A DNA stretch of 64,000 nucleotides from Vagococcus penaei (lineage in GTDB: Bacteria > Bacillota > Bacilli > Lactobacillales > Vagococcaceae): assembly GCF_001998885.1 (NCBI RefSeq), contig NZ_CP019609.1, positions 1,662,001-1,726,000 of the forward strand, given 5' to 3'. The notes under the pieces are model-generated. The model saw only the letters and a program-made list of their open reading frames with translations, had not been told where the DNA came from and did not search any database. Shown piece after piece: positions 1-7,483 of the stretch. The position numbers and the translations under genes are program-made. The number at the start of each line of letters is the position of its first letter. Positions within the stretch are counted from its first letter, which is position 1.

Positions 1-1
1 A

Positions 2-2206
2 ACAGCGGAAACGATTGTTGATACGTTAGGTTTGGAAGCCCTGAATCGGATTATTGAAGAGCCGGATGTTTTACTAGAAGTTCCTGGCTTAAATCAAAAA
101 AAACGGACAGTTATTCTAGAAACACTACGTCAAAATTATGGTATGGAGCAAGCTGTTATTAGTTTAAATCAATATGGTTTTGGTAACCAATTAGCGTTTG
201 CTATCTACCAGTACTATAAATCAGAAACACTTAAAACTATTCAAGAAAATCCTTACCAATTAGTTGAAGATATCGAGGGTGTAGGATTTAAAAAAGCGGA
301 TAATTTAGCGGAACAAATGGGGATTTCGGCAAAGGCACCCCAGAGAATTCAAGCAGCAGTGATTCATGAATTATTTCAAAGCTGCTTATCAACTGGTAAT
401 ACTTATTTCGAAGCCCGTCAATTACTTCAAGTGGCACAAACAACGTTAGAAGCAAGTCGCTCGGTAGAAATACCCGCCGATCTAATCGCAGAAGAAATTA
501 TCCAGATGGCACGTGAGGGTCGAATTGTTCAAGAAGGGACGAAGATTTATGAAAAATCATTATACTTTTCAGAAGTCGGAATCGCTACATCACTCCGTCG
601 TTTACTGACTAAGAATAAAAAATTACCGTATAAAGAAAAAGATGTCGATAAAAATATTAATCGAATTGAGCAGTTGTATAATATCACATACGGTGAATCA
701 CAACGAGAAGCTCTGAAACAAGCAATTATGTCACATTTTTTTATTTTAACTGGTGGACCTGGTACTGGTAAAACAACGGTTATCAACGGTCTGGTCACTC
801 TCTACGCTGAATTAAATGGCTTATCACTAGACCCATCGGACTATACGCAAGATATTTTTCCAATCCTACTTGCAGCACCAACTGGACGAGCGGCGAAGCG
901 AATGAATGAGATGACTGGCTTGCCGGCAAGTACAATTCATCGTTTGTTAGGTTTGACTGGTCGTGAGAATGAACCGTTAGAGGAAGCTCGTGAATTAGAA
1001 GGTGGCTTATTGATTGTGGATGAGTTGTCGATGGTCGATACTTGGTTGGCCAATACGTTGTTAAAATCGTTACCAGCATCGATGCAAGTTATTTTTGTAG
1101 GAGATAAAGATCAATTACCTTCAGTGGGACCGGGTCAAGTTTTAACGGATTTATTGTCAATTCAGGATATTCCTAAGCATGAGTTGACAGATATTTATCG
1201 TCAAGAAGATGGGTCAACAATTATTTCTCTAGCCCATGGCATTAAAAACGGTCAGACACCCCCCGATTTGTTAGAAAATAAAAAAGATCGGTCATTCATC
1301 ACTTGTCATGCCAATCAAATTGAATCAGTGATTGAACAAGTCGTTGTTCGCGCCAAAACAAAGGGGTTTTCTAAGCAAGATGTCCAAGTATTGGCCCCGA
1401 TGTATCGAGGTCAAGCAGGAATTGATAATTTAAACCAAATGATGCAAGCCATTTTAAATGGAAATGATACTCAAGGACGTAAAGAAGTCCAATGGCTAGA
1501 TAAAGTCTATCGTATTGGCGATAAAATCTTGCATCTTGTGAATAGCCCGGAATTTAATGTATTTAATGGTGATATTGGTGAGATTGTTGGGATTAATCTA
1601 GCAAAAGAAACTGAAGATAAAGTGGATGAGTTAGTTTTATTATTTGATGAAACAGAAGTTGTTTATAAACGGAATGAATGGAATAAAATTACCTTAGCCT
1701 ATGCTTGTTCCATTCACAAAGCCCAAGGTAGCGAATTTAAAATGGTTATCTTACCCATGGTAAAACAATACGGGCGGATGTTACAACGGAAATTATTGTA
1801 TACAGCGGTCACAAGAAGTCGAGATATACTAATTTTACTTGGTGAGTACGACGCGTTTAAACAAGCAATTGAGAAAGAAATGGTTCCTCGTCAAACAACG
1901 TTAGCTCAACGTTTAGTAGAAACTGATGAACTGACACTAATCAAGGAAGAAGAGACTTTGGCCGCTTATGATAAAGAAAAAAGTCATCAAGTTCAAGCAG
2001 AGCTAGTGAAAGATATCTCTACTAAAGCGTCACCAATCCCTGTTGCTCAACAGGTTGTTCAGGAAAGTTTAGCTTTGGATGAGACCGATACCGTGGTGGT
2101 TGATGAAGAAGTAGCATCGACCATTTTAACCCTTGAGCTCGTTAGAAAGGAAATGATTGACCCAATGATTGGAATGAATGGTCAAACACCTTATCACTAT
2201 ATGTAA
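2..2206 (+). CDS. recD2: RecD2-like ATP-dependent DNA helicase (5' end outside window)
   Basis: This is the C-terminal 734 residues of a RecD2 (YrrC-type) superfamily 1B 5'-3' DNA helicase. The frame is open to the first base of the window, so the true start lies upstream and the TTG at 32 is not the start. Visible parts are the N-terminal helix-hairpin-helix-like region typical of RecD2, a Walker A motif GGPGTGKTT, Walker B IVDELSMVD, the late helicase motifs around HKAQGSEF and the YTAVTRSRD motif VI. The last 80 residues are acidic and low in complexity, which is usual for the variable tail. RecD2 acts without RecBC in Firmicutes in replication-fork and mismatch-repair related processes (family knowledge). 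It ends at a strong bidirectional terminator shared with the convergent lipid kinase gene. Confidence 0.93.
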   Translation, partial: TAETIVDTLGLEALNRIIEEPDVLLEVPGLNQKKRTVILETLRQNYGMEQAVISLNQYGFGNQLAFAIYQYYKSETLKTIQENPYQLVEDIEGVGFKKADNLAEQMGISAKAPQRIQAAVIHELFQSCLSTGNTYFEARQLLQVAQTTLEASRSVEIPADLIAEEIIQMAREGRIVQEGTKIYEKSLYFSEVGIATSLRRLLTKNKKLPYKEKDVDKNINRIEQLYNITYGESQREALKQAIMSHFFILTGGPGTGKTTVINGLVTLYAELNGLSLDPSDYTQDIFPILLAAPTGRAAKRMNEMTGLPASTIHRLLGLTGRENEPLEEARELEGGLLIVDELSMVDTWLANTLLKSLPASMQVIFVGDKDQLPSVGPGQVLTDLLSIQDIPKHELTDIYRQEDGSTIISLAHGIKNGQTPPDLLENKKDRSFITCHANQIESVIEQVVVRAKTKGFSKQDVQVLAPMYRGQAGIDNLNQMMQAILNGNDTQGRKEVQWLDKVYRIGDKILHLVNSPEFNVFNGDIGEIVGINLAKETEDKVDELVLLFDETEVVYKRNEWNKITLAYACSIHKAQGSEFKMVILPMVKQYGRMLQRKLLYTAVTRSRDILILLGEYDAFKQAIEKEMVPRQTTLAQRLVETDELTLIKEEETLAAYDKEKSHQVQAELVKDISTKASPIPVAQQVVQESLALDETDTVVVDEEVASTILTLELVRKEMIDPMIGMNGQTPYHYM

Positions 2207-2255
2207 AAAGAACCAGTAATCAGCCTATAAATAGGAAATTACTGGTTCTTTTATT
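2207..2255. terminator. Bidirectional rho-independent terminator
   Basis: A perfect 14-bp inverted repeat (2207-2220 with 2238-2251) has A-rich and T-rich flanks, so it can serve both recD2 (+) and the convergent lipid kinase gene (-). The right arm overlaps the stop codon of the minus-strand gene. Confidence 0.9.
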
Positions 2256-3204
2256 GCCAAAATAAACGTTGTGCGATTGAGAAGGTTAAATGAAAGTCTT
2301 CTTTGTCGAGCTCCTCTCCATCAATTTGGCCATAGACGGACTCGTTTGTAGAAATCTCAAAAGTTGAAGCCTTAAAATGATTGACATGTCGTGAGGATAG
2401 ATGAGTCTTCAATAATAGACGGCAAATTAAACCAAGTATTTTAATAAATGAAATGCGCTCAACAACTACTAAACTAAGTTTTGGTTCAAGGACGTTCGCA
2501 GTTGGATCAATTGCCACACCACCACCAAAATAGGGATGATTAGTGACTGTGCATAAATAGGCACGTTTGAATGATTGCTTTTTTTGGTCAAATGTTACAT
2601 CGACTGGAAATGGTTGTTGCTCACGTAAGACTTTTATGGAAGCAAAAAGATAGGCTAAAGCACCAAGATGCATGCGATTTAAGTTGCCTTTTGCCTGTGA
2701 TGAATTAGCCTGTTTAACGATAGCAGCATCTAATCCAATACCAAGATTATTGACTCCGTAGTAATTTTGTTTTGTTTGCTGATTGTAGGCCTTCACGAGA
2801 TGTAGTGATTTAGGTTGTGTTGTTGCCTCAATATGTTTTAACGCTTTAAGTGTTCTTCGAGAGATGTTTGCTCCTCTAGCAAAATCATTTCCCGAGCCAC
2901 CTGGTAAATAAGCAATCGGTATATTGGGATAATCTGCCAAGGTATTAATAACCTCGTGTAGCGTTCCATCGCCACCAATAATGACTAAAAGCGGAAACAG
3001 CTCTAAATTTGCAGACCATTCAATTAAGGTTGTTGAAATTAGTTGTTGAGTAATCTCTTTTTCATGACCGGCATGCGTAGTTGAATAAACTTTAAAAGGA
3101 ATATGTTGATTAATTAAATAATGGCGTGTTTTATTCAAAACGCGTTTGCCTTTGCCAGAGCCAGCAGATTCATTGACAATAATATGCCACTCAGTGCGTT
3201 GCAT
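2251..3204 (-). CDS. YegS/BmrU family lipid kinase (diacylglycerol kinase-like)
   Basis: The 317-residue protein belongs to the DAGK-catalytic/YegS family, which phosphorylates membrane lipids such as diacylglycerol using ATP. The N-terminus has the nucleotide-binding pattern NESAGSGKG. The catalytic-domain signatures GGDGTLHEVIN and GGSGNDFARG are both present, and the C-terminal beta domain includes the SVYGQIDGEEL segment. The length matches DgkB/YegS proteins (about 300 residues). A strong ribosome binding site (AAAAGGAG) precedes the ATG at 3204. It is a single gene, convergent with recD2. Whether the substrate is diacylglycerol (DgkB, lipoteichoic acid turnover) or another lipid cannot be told from sequence. 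Confidence 0.88.
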   Translation of the reverse strand: MQRTEWHIIVNESAGSGKGKRVLNKTRHYLINQHIPFKVYSTTHAGHEKEITQQLISTTLIEWSANLELFPLLVIIGGDGTLHEVINTLADYPNIPIAYLPGGSGNDFARGANISRRTLKALKHIEATTQPKSLHLVKAYNQQTKQNYYGVNNLGIGLDAAIVKQANSSQAKGNLNRMHLGALAYLFASIKVLREQQPFPVDVTFDQKKQSFKRAYLCTVTNHPYFGGGVAIDPTANVLEPKLSLVVVERISFIKILGLICRLLLKTHLSSRHVNHFKASTFEISTNESVYGQIDGEELDKEDFHLTFSIAQRLFWQ

Positions 3205-3343
3205 AGGTCCACTCCTTTTTTATTAACTAAGGTTTATCATATCCTAAATTGACTAGAAAAACGAGTAATCTCTCTAAAAAACTAAAAAAATTTTGACAAA
3301 TTAGACATAACATAGTAGGATAGTTACGTTATTCATCTAATAA

Positions 3344-3388
3344 CCGCAGTTCATTCGTACCATCCTGCGTTAAAAAAACTAGGAGGAG
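3344..3388 (+). promoter_or_regulatory. preQ1-I riboswitch
   Basis: A short stem CGCAG/CTGCG (3345-3349 with 3365-3369) encloses a loop beginning UUC. It is followed by the A-rich tail UUAAAAAAACUAGGAGG, whose end is the Shine-Dalgarno sequence of queT. This is the layout of class I preQ1 aptamers, where ligand binding folds the tail into the loop and hides the ribosome binding site. The downstream gene is a queuosine-precursor transporter, which fits. I could not settle the exact P2 pseudoknot pairing by eye. Confidence 0.85.
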
Positions 3389-3396
3389 GAGAAAAA

Positions 3397-3915
3397 ATGG
3401 AAAAGAGTTACACGCAATCTAAAACAAGATTGCTCGTTATTAATGGACTGATTGCTGCACTTTATATCATATTGACAGTAGCAGTAGCACCTGTTTCGCA
3501 AGGACCTGTGCAGTTTCGAGTGTCCGAAAGTTTAAACCACCTTGTTGTCTTTAATAAAAAACTTCTGTGGGGTGTTGTTGCTGGGGTAGTTCTCTTTAAT
3601 TTATTATTTTCTGAAGGAGGTATCTTAGATGTTATCTTTGGTGGTGGACAAACGCTGATTGCGTTATTAATCACTGCCTATTCAGCAAAATGGATTAAAG
3701 ATGAAAAAAAACGCATGGTCGTAAATATTATTGTGTTTACCCTTAGTATGGTGTTAATTGCGATTATGATATGCTTGATTTCTAACGAAGCGATTGGCTC
3801 ACCGGTTTTTTGGACGATTTACGGGTCATTAATGCTTAGTGAAGCAATCGTGATGACAATCTCAGCGCCAATTATGTTTCTAATCAATAAAATTATTCAT
3901 TTTGAACGCTATTAA
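3397..3915 (+). CDS. queT: QueT family queuosine precursor transporter (ECF S-component)
   Basis: The 172-residue integral membrane protein has about five hydrophobic segments and the QueT family pattern near the N-terminus (LYIILTVAVAP, then VQFRVSESLNHL). QueT is the substrate-capture S-component for an energy-coupling-factor transporter that imports preQ0/preQ1-type precursors for tRNA queuosine (family knowledge). The preQ1-I riboswitch directly upstream, overlapping its AGGAGGAGG ribosome binding site, supports both the assignment and translational feedback control. No ECF ATPase or T-component is adjacent; these are normally shared and encoded elsewhere. The gene is monocistronic and ends in a terminator. 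Confidence 0.93.
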   Translation: MEKSYTQSKTRLLVINGLIAALYIILTVAVAPVSQGPVQFRVSESLNHLVVFNKKLLWGVVAGVVLFNLLFSEGGILDVIFGGGQTLIALLITAYSAKWIKDEKKRMVVNIIVFTLSMVLIAIMICLISNEAIGSPVFWTIYGSLMLSEAIVMTISAPIMFLINKIIHFERY

Positions 3916-3917
3916 TT

Positions 3918-3968
3918 AAAAAATTTACGAAATAGGAGTGCTAAACCTCATTTCGTAAATTTTTTTTT
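3918..3968 (+). terminator. Rho-independent terminator after queT
   Basis: Inverted repeat AAATTTACGAAAT (3921-3933) with ATTTCGTAAATTT (3950-3962), followed by a T run. Confidence 0.88.
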
Positions 3969-4035
3969 GTGAATTTTTTGTCGTTTCCTTCATATTAAAT
4001 ATCATTTTTAGTCATTTGACCAGCGAGTGATTATC

Positions 4036-4064
4036 TTTACAAGGATACAAAATTCTTGTAGATT
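4036..4064 (+). promoter_or_regulatory. Sigma-A type promoter of the antiporter gene
   Basis: TTTACA at 4036-4041, a 17-bp spacer, and TAGATT at 4059-4064. Transcription would start near 4071, about 30 bases before the start codon. Confidence 0.6.
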
Positions 4065-4099
4065 AGTAGATGGAATCATAAATATTTGGGAGGCGAATC

Positions 4100-5254
4100 A
4101 TGGAGATTTTATTAACCATCATTATTATTTTGGTGAGTACAAAGGTATTTGGTCATTTGGCTGTGATGATTGGACAACCAGCCGTTTTAGGGAAATTAGT
4201 CATTGGGATTGTATTAGGCCCTGCCTTATTATCCTGGGTCAATCATTCAGAAGTATTTCAAGTTTTTGCTGATATTGGGGTATTGTTATTAATGTTTTTA
4301 GCGGGTCTTGAAACCGATACAAAACAATTAAAAGAAAATTGGAAACCTTCAGTAGCTGTGGCAGTTATTGGTATCATTATTCCGTTCTTAAGTGCATTTG
4401 GTGTAGGTTCAATGTTTGGTTTTGATTTAAACCATTCCGTCTTTTTAGGCGTTTTATTCTCAGCTACATCAGTTAGTATCACCGTTCAAGTATTGAAGGA
4501 AATGAATGTCATGCAGACACGTGAATCAACAACGATTTTAGGTGCGGCCGTTGTCGATGATATTTTAGTCGTCATCTTGTTAGCGTTTGTCATGTCATTT
4601 ATGGGTGGTGATGGCGCTGCGGATGTCTCAATTCCAATGGTTATCTTGAAGAAAGTTATTTTCTTTGCGGTCGCAATTGGAGCGGGTATTTATTTAGTGC
4701 CAATGCTCTTGAAATTAGCTAGTCGCTTCAAAGTAACAGTGCCTGTGACAAGTGCGGCTTTAGTTATCTGTTTTGCTTTTGCTTATTTTGGTGAGATGCT
4801 TGGAATGGCAGGTATTATCGGAACATTTATCGCGGGACTATTCATCTCGCAAACAAACTTTAAAGATGAAATCGAACATAGCGTTGAACCAATTGCGAAT
4901 GCGCTATTCGTACCGTTTTTCTATGTTAGCGTTGGACTAAGCATTTCATTTGCTGGCGTTTTTGGACAATTATGGTTCTTAGTTGTCTGTACCGTAGTAG
5001 CTGTACTATCGAAACTAATCGGTGGTTTTGCCGGTGCTCGTTTAACTGGTTTCGACAAGTTATCATCGTTAAGTATTGGTTCAGGAATGGTTTCACGTGG
5101 AGAAGTTGCTTTAATTATCGGAACAACTGGATTAAGTTCTGGATTATTGCACCAAGATTACTATACAACCGTGATTATTTCGGTTATCTTGACAACGTTG
5201 ATTGCCCCACCAATGTTGAAAAAATTCTTTTTACAAATTAAAGAAAATCATTAG
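4100..5254 (+). CDS. napA: NapA-like CPA2 family Na+/H+ antiporter
   Basis: The 384-residue membrane protein belongs to the CPA2 cation:proton antiporter family and resembles NapA of Enterococcus hirae. About 12 hydrophobic segments cover the whole protein. The motif GAAVVDDILVV near residue 155 carries the paired aspartates that mark electrogenic Na+/H+ exchangers of this family. There is no C-terminal TrkA-N domain, as in short NapA-type proteins. It would export Na+ or Li+ in exchange for protons. The start at 4100 follows TTGGGAGGCG. An IS element has inserted immediately after the stop codon, but the C-terminus looks complete for the family. Confidence 0.88.
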   Translation: MEILLTIIIILVSTKVFGHLAVMIGQPAVLGKLVIGIVLGPALLSWVNHSEVFQVFADIGVLLLMFLAGLETDTKQLKENWKPSVAVAVIGIIIPFLSAFGVGSMFGFDLNHSVFLGVLFSATSVSITVQVLKEMNVMQTRESTTILGAAVVDDILVVILLAFVMSFMGGDGAADVSIPMVILKKVIFFAVAIGAGIYLVPMLLKLASRFKVTVPVTSAALVICFAFAYFGEMLGMAGIIGTFIAGLFISQTNFKDEIEHSVEPIANALFVPFFYVSVGLSISFAGVFGQLWFLVVCTVVAVLSKLIGGFAGARLTGFDKLSSLSIGSGMVSRGEVALIIGTTGLSSGLLHQDYYTTVIISVILTTLIAPPMLKKFFLQIKENH

Positions 5255-6744
5255 ATAAAATACCCAATTTCATTATGAAATTGGGTCAGATTGAAGACAA
5301 ACCAGTTGCTCATAAAGGGTAATTGGTTTGTTTTTTTGTATCTTATCATTATTTTTGATAAAATTCCCAAAATAGATAAAAAAATAGAGCCCTTCAGGTC
5401 TCTTAATTTAAGCATTTTTGCTAATTTTTTAATGTTAAGGCATGCGAAAGTGAGCCCAATTTTCATGTGCATTTTTTCTTTCCCAATTAAATTAGTGTAA
5501 CGTAAGCCATGAAATTCTTTTGCCGTTCCAAATAATCGCTCAATTGTTTGTTTTCGATTATTATATATAGCTTTCATTCCAAGGGAATGACGTATGTCTT
5601 CACAACGTTCCATATCATTTTCCCATAAATGTCGTTGAATTAATTTCCTCTTTTCTTTTGACTCAGTACAATAGGCAATCAAAGGGCATTGACTACAATC
5701 AGACGTATTACTTTTGTATTCACGATATCCGTCTCTGTTAGTTGTTGTATAGCTTAAAATTTTCACATTAGGGCAGATATATTGATCGTAGTATTCATCG
5801 TAAACATAATCATGTTTTTTATAAAATCCTTTTTTGGTCATAGGTCTTTTATATGGAAAAATAGGTGTTAAATTATTTTGAAATAATAAATGGGCTATAC
5901 CAGGTGTTTTGTATCCAGCGTCCATTACTAATTTATCTAAGGTAAAGTGACTTTGTAATTTATTATAGATATCGATGAATGTCCGACTATCATGTTGATT
6001 ACCAGGATGAGTTGTATATCCTAAAACCCAACCATTCTTGTCACATGCTACTTGTGCAGCATAAGCAAAAACCTGTTTATGCTCTCCTTTATGGAACCAA
6101 CCACTCTCATCATCTGTTTTACTAATTTTTTTATGTTTTACCTGATTTTCACTTTCCTCTCTTCTTTTTAAGGGCTTTTTTAATCTTTTTTCTCTATCTA
6201 TTTCAACTTCTTTTTGTAGTGATTCCACATAAAAAAGAGTTTCTTCAGTAACTTCGTTACTTTCATATTTTTTATTATTTGCATGTGCTTTTATATGAGT
6301 ACCATCAATAAATACTTCAGAAGTATCCACTAATTCAGCTTCAATACACTGTTCTAATATGCCGTAAAATATTTGTTCAAAGATATCTGTACCACGAAAT
6401 CTTCTAGAATAATTTTTGCCAAAGGTTGAGAAGTGAGGAACAGCATCTTCGATATCCAAACCTAAAAACCAGCGATAAGCCATGTTAACCTCAACATCTT
6501 TAATAGTTTGTCTCATACTTTTTATACCATAAAGATACTGAATCAACGGAAGTTTAATTAATAGAACCGGATCTATACTAGGGCGGCCATTTGATTCATC
6601 GTATTTATCTTCAACTAACTTATAAATAAAATTAAAATCTACATATTTATCAATATCTCTTAATAGATGTTCCTTGGGAACTAAATCTTCTAGAGAATAA
6701 AAACCAATTTGATTACGTTTGCTCATATCTTGTTTTTTTAGCAT
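5251..6744 (-). CDS. IS1182 family transposase
   Basis: The 497-residue DDE transposase has an N-terminal DUF772-type region with GRPSIDPVLLIKLPLIQYLY and a catalytic core. Likely catalytic acidic residues lie in FIDGTHIKAHANNKK, VMDAGYKTPG and TIERLFGTAKEFHG. A cysteine cluster, CPNVK then CSQCPLIAYC, lies in the linker typical of this family. The ATG at 6744 follows AAAAGGAG at good spacing. No frameshift or internal stop is visible, so the enzyme looks functional. The last residues are translated from the terminal repeat itself, and the TAA stop (5251-5253) lies in flanking DNA, overlapping the antiporter's TAG stop. Confidence 0.93.
   Translation of the reverse strand: MLKKQDMSKRNQIGFYSLEDLVPKEHLLRDIDKYVDFNFIYKLVEDKYDESNGRPSIDPVLLIKLPLIQYLYGIKSMRQTIKDVEVNMAYRWFLGLDIEDAVPHFSTFGKNYSRRFRGTDIFEQIFYGILEQCIEAELVDTSEVFIDGTHIKAHANNKKYESNEVTEETLFYVESLQKEVEIDREKRLKKPLKRREESENQVKHKKISKTDDESGWFHKGEHKQVFAYAAQVACDKNGWVLGYTTHPGNQHDSRTFIDIYNKLQSHFTLDKLVMDAGYKTPGIAHLLFQNNLTPIFPYKRPMTKKGFYKKHDYVYDEYYDQYICPNVKILSYTTTNRDGYREYKSNTSDCSQCPLIAYCTESKEKRKLIQRHLWENDMERCEDIRHSLGMKAIYNNRKQTIERLFGTAKEFHGLRYTNLIGKEKMHMKIGLTFACLNIKKLAKMLKLRDLKGSIFLSILGILSKIMIRYKKTNQLPFMSNWFVFNLTQFHNEIGYFI
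5297..5338 (+). terminator. Plus-strand terminator inside the IS left end
   Basis: ACAAACCA...TGGTTTGT inverted repeat followed by seven T, within the 3' coding end of the transposase. It would stop transcription coming out of the antiporter gene before it becomes antisense to the transposase. Confidence 0.6.
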
Positions 6745-6776
6745 GGAAGCAACTCCTTTTCTCTATTTTACCAAGA

Positions 6777-6814
6777 AAAAAAGACAAAGTATCAAATTTT
6801 TGATACTTTGTCTA
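6777..6814 (-). terminator. Minus-strand terminator-like hairpin ahead of the transposase
   Basis: A 15-bp perfect palindrome arm AGACAAAGTATCAAA pairs with its complement. In the transposase direction it is followed by seven T, and it lies between the terminal repeat and the transposase ribosome binding site. It could block read-through transcription from outside into the transposase gene. Its second arm contains TTGATA, 19 bases from TAAAAT, a possible weak transposase promoter. Confidence 0.65.
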
Positions 6815-6847
6815 CAGTCTGACCCAATTTCATTATGAAATTGGGTA

Positions 6848-7270
6848 TTTTTGATTATTTCTTACTATATTATACAAGATAAAATAGATATTTAAAAATA
6901 TAAACCATATAAACCATTATTGGATACGCCATTAATTTTTTGTCGCTGAGTATAACGATATTTTTTTGTTATATTTGTCACTATTTTGTTAGAAAAATAT
7001 ATATTTGTAATAATTAACTAAAAACATTGATATTAGTATTTTTATATAGGCGATAAACTTATTTTTTTAGTAATTATTTAATTAGTAATTAACTTAAAAT
7101 GAAAATAAATAGTATTTTTTGATAAATTTGTCTTTTAAAAAAATCGTTGATATATCAATGGTTACAAACGTTATCGTTATTAAAATTTTTTCTGTTTTAA
7201 AAACTATCTATTAGAAAAAAGACGGTAAAACTTAAATAACTGATTAAATAGACAGATATAAGATAAATAG
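6848..7270. other. AT-rich non-coding gap upstream of the surface protein gene
   Basis: This is strongly AT-rich sequence with no open reading frame having a plausible ribosome binding site. It contains many TTTTT/AAAAA tracts and short direct repeats such as AGTAATTA. I see no clear gene remnant. It may be a curved upstream region of the surface-protein promoter. Confidence 0.5.
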
Positions 7271-7299
7271 TTGACAAAAAATTTAGTTTTTTGTATTAT
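7271..7299 (+). promoter_or_regulatory. Promoter of the surface protein gene
   Basis: Consensus TTGACA (7271-7276), a 17-bp spacer and TATTAT (7294-7299). The predicted start near 7306 leaves an unusually long leader of about 178 bases before the coding region. Confidence 0.8.
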
Positions 7300-7483
7300 T
7301 GGTATATAGGTTCTTTAAGCATATGGATGAAAATGATTGTTACTATGTTTTTTTGTTAGACCTTTTTTTGATATGCTAAGCGGAGAAATTAATTATATGT
7401 AAAAAATGTCTAACATTCATGACAGATATTTGTATAAAGGGCTTATGAAAACATTTTTTTAATTAAAGGGAGAGATAATTCTA

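Larger units (their letters stand above)
5261..6847 (-). mobile_element. IS1182-family insertion sequence, apparently intact
   Basis: About 1.59 kb is bounded by matching ends that begin TACCCAATTTCATTATGAAA and continue TTGGGTCAGA. Each end is itself a palindrome, and similarity continues inward to AGACAAA. The element carries one full-length transposase on the minus strand. The flanking bases (AAAA at the left, TTTT at the right) are complementary, so the exact tips and any target duplication cannot be fixed by eye. It sits directly behind the antiporter stop codon, between that gene and an AT-rich region. Confidence 0.85.
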
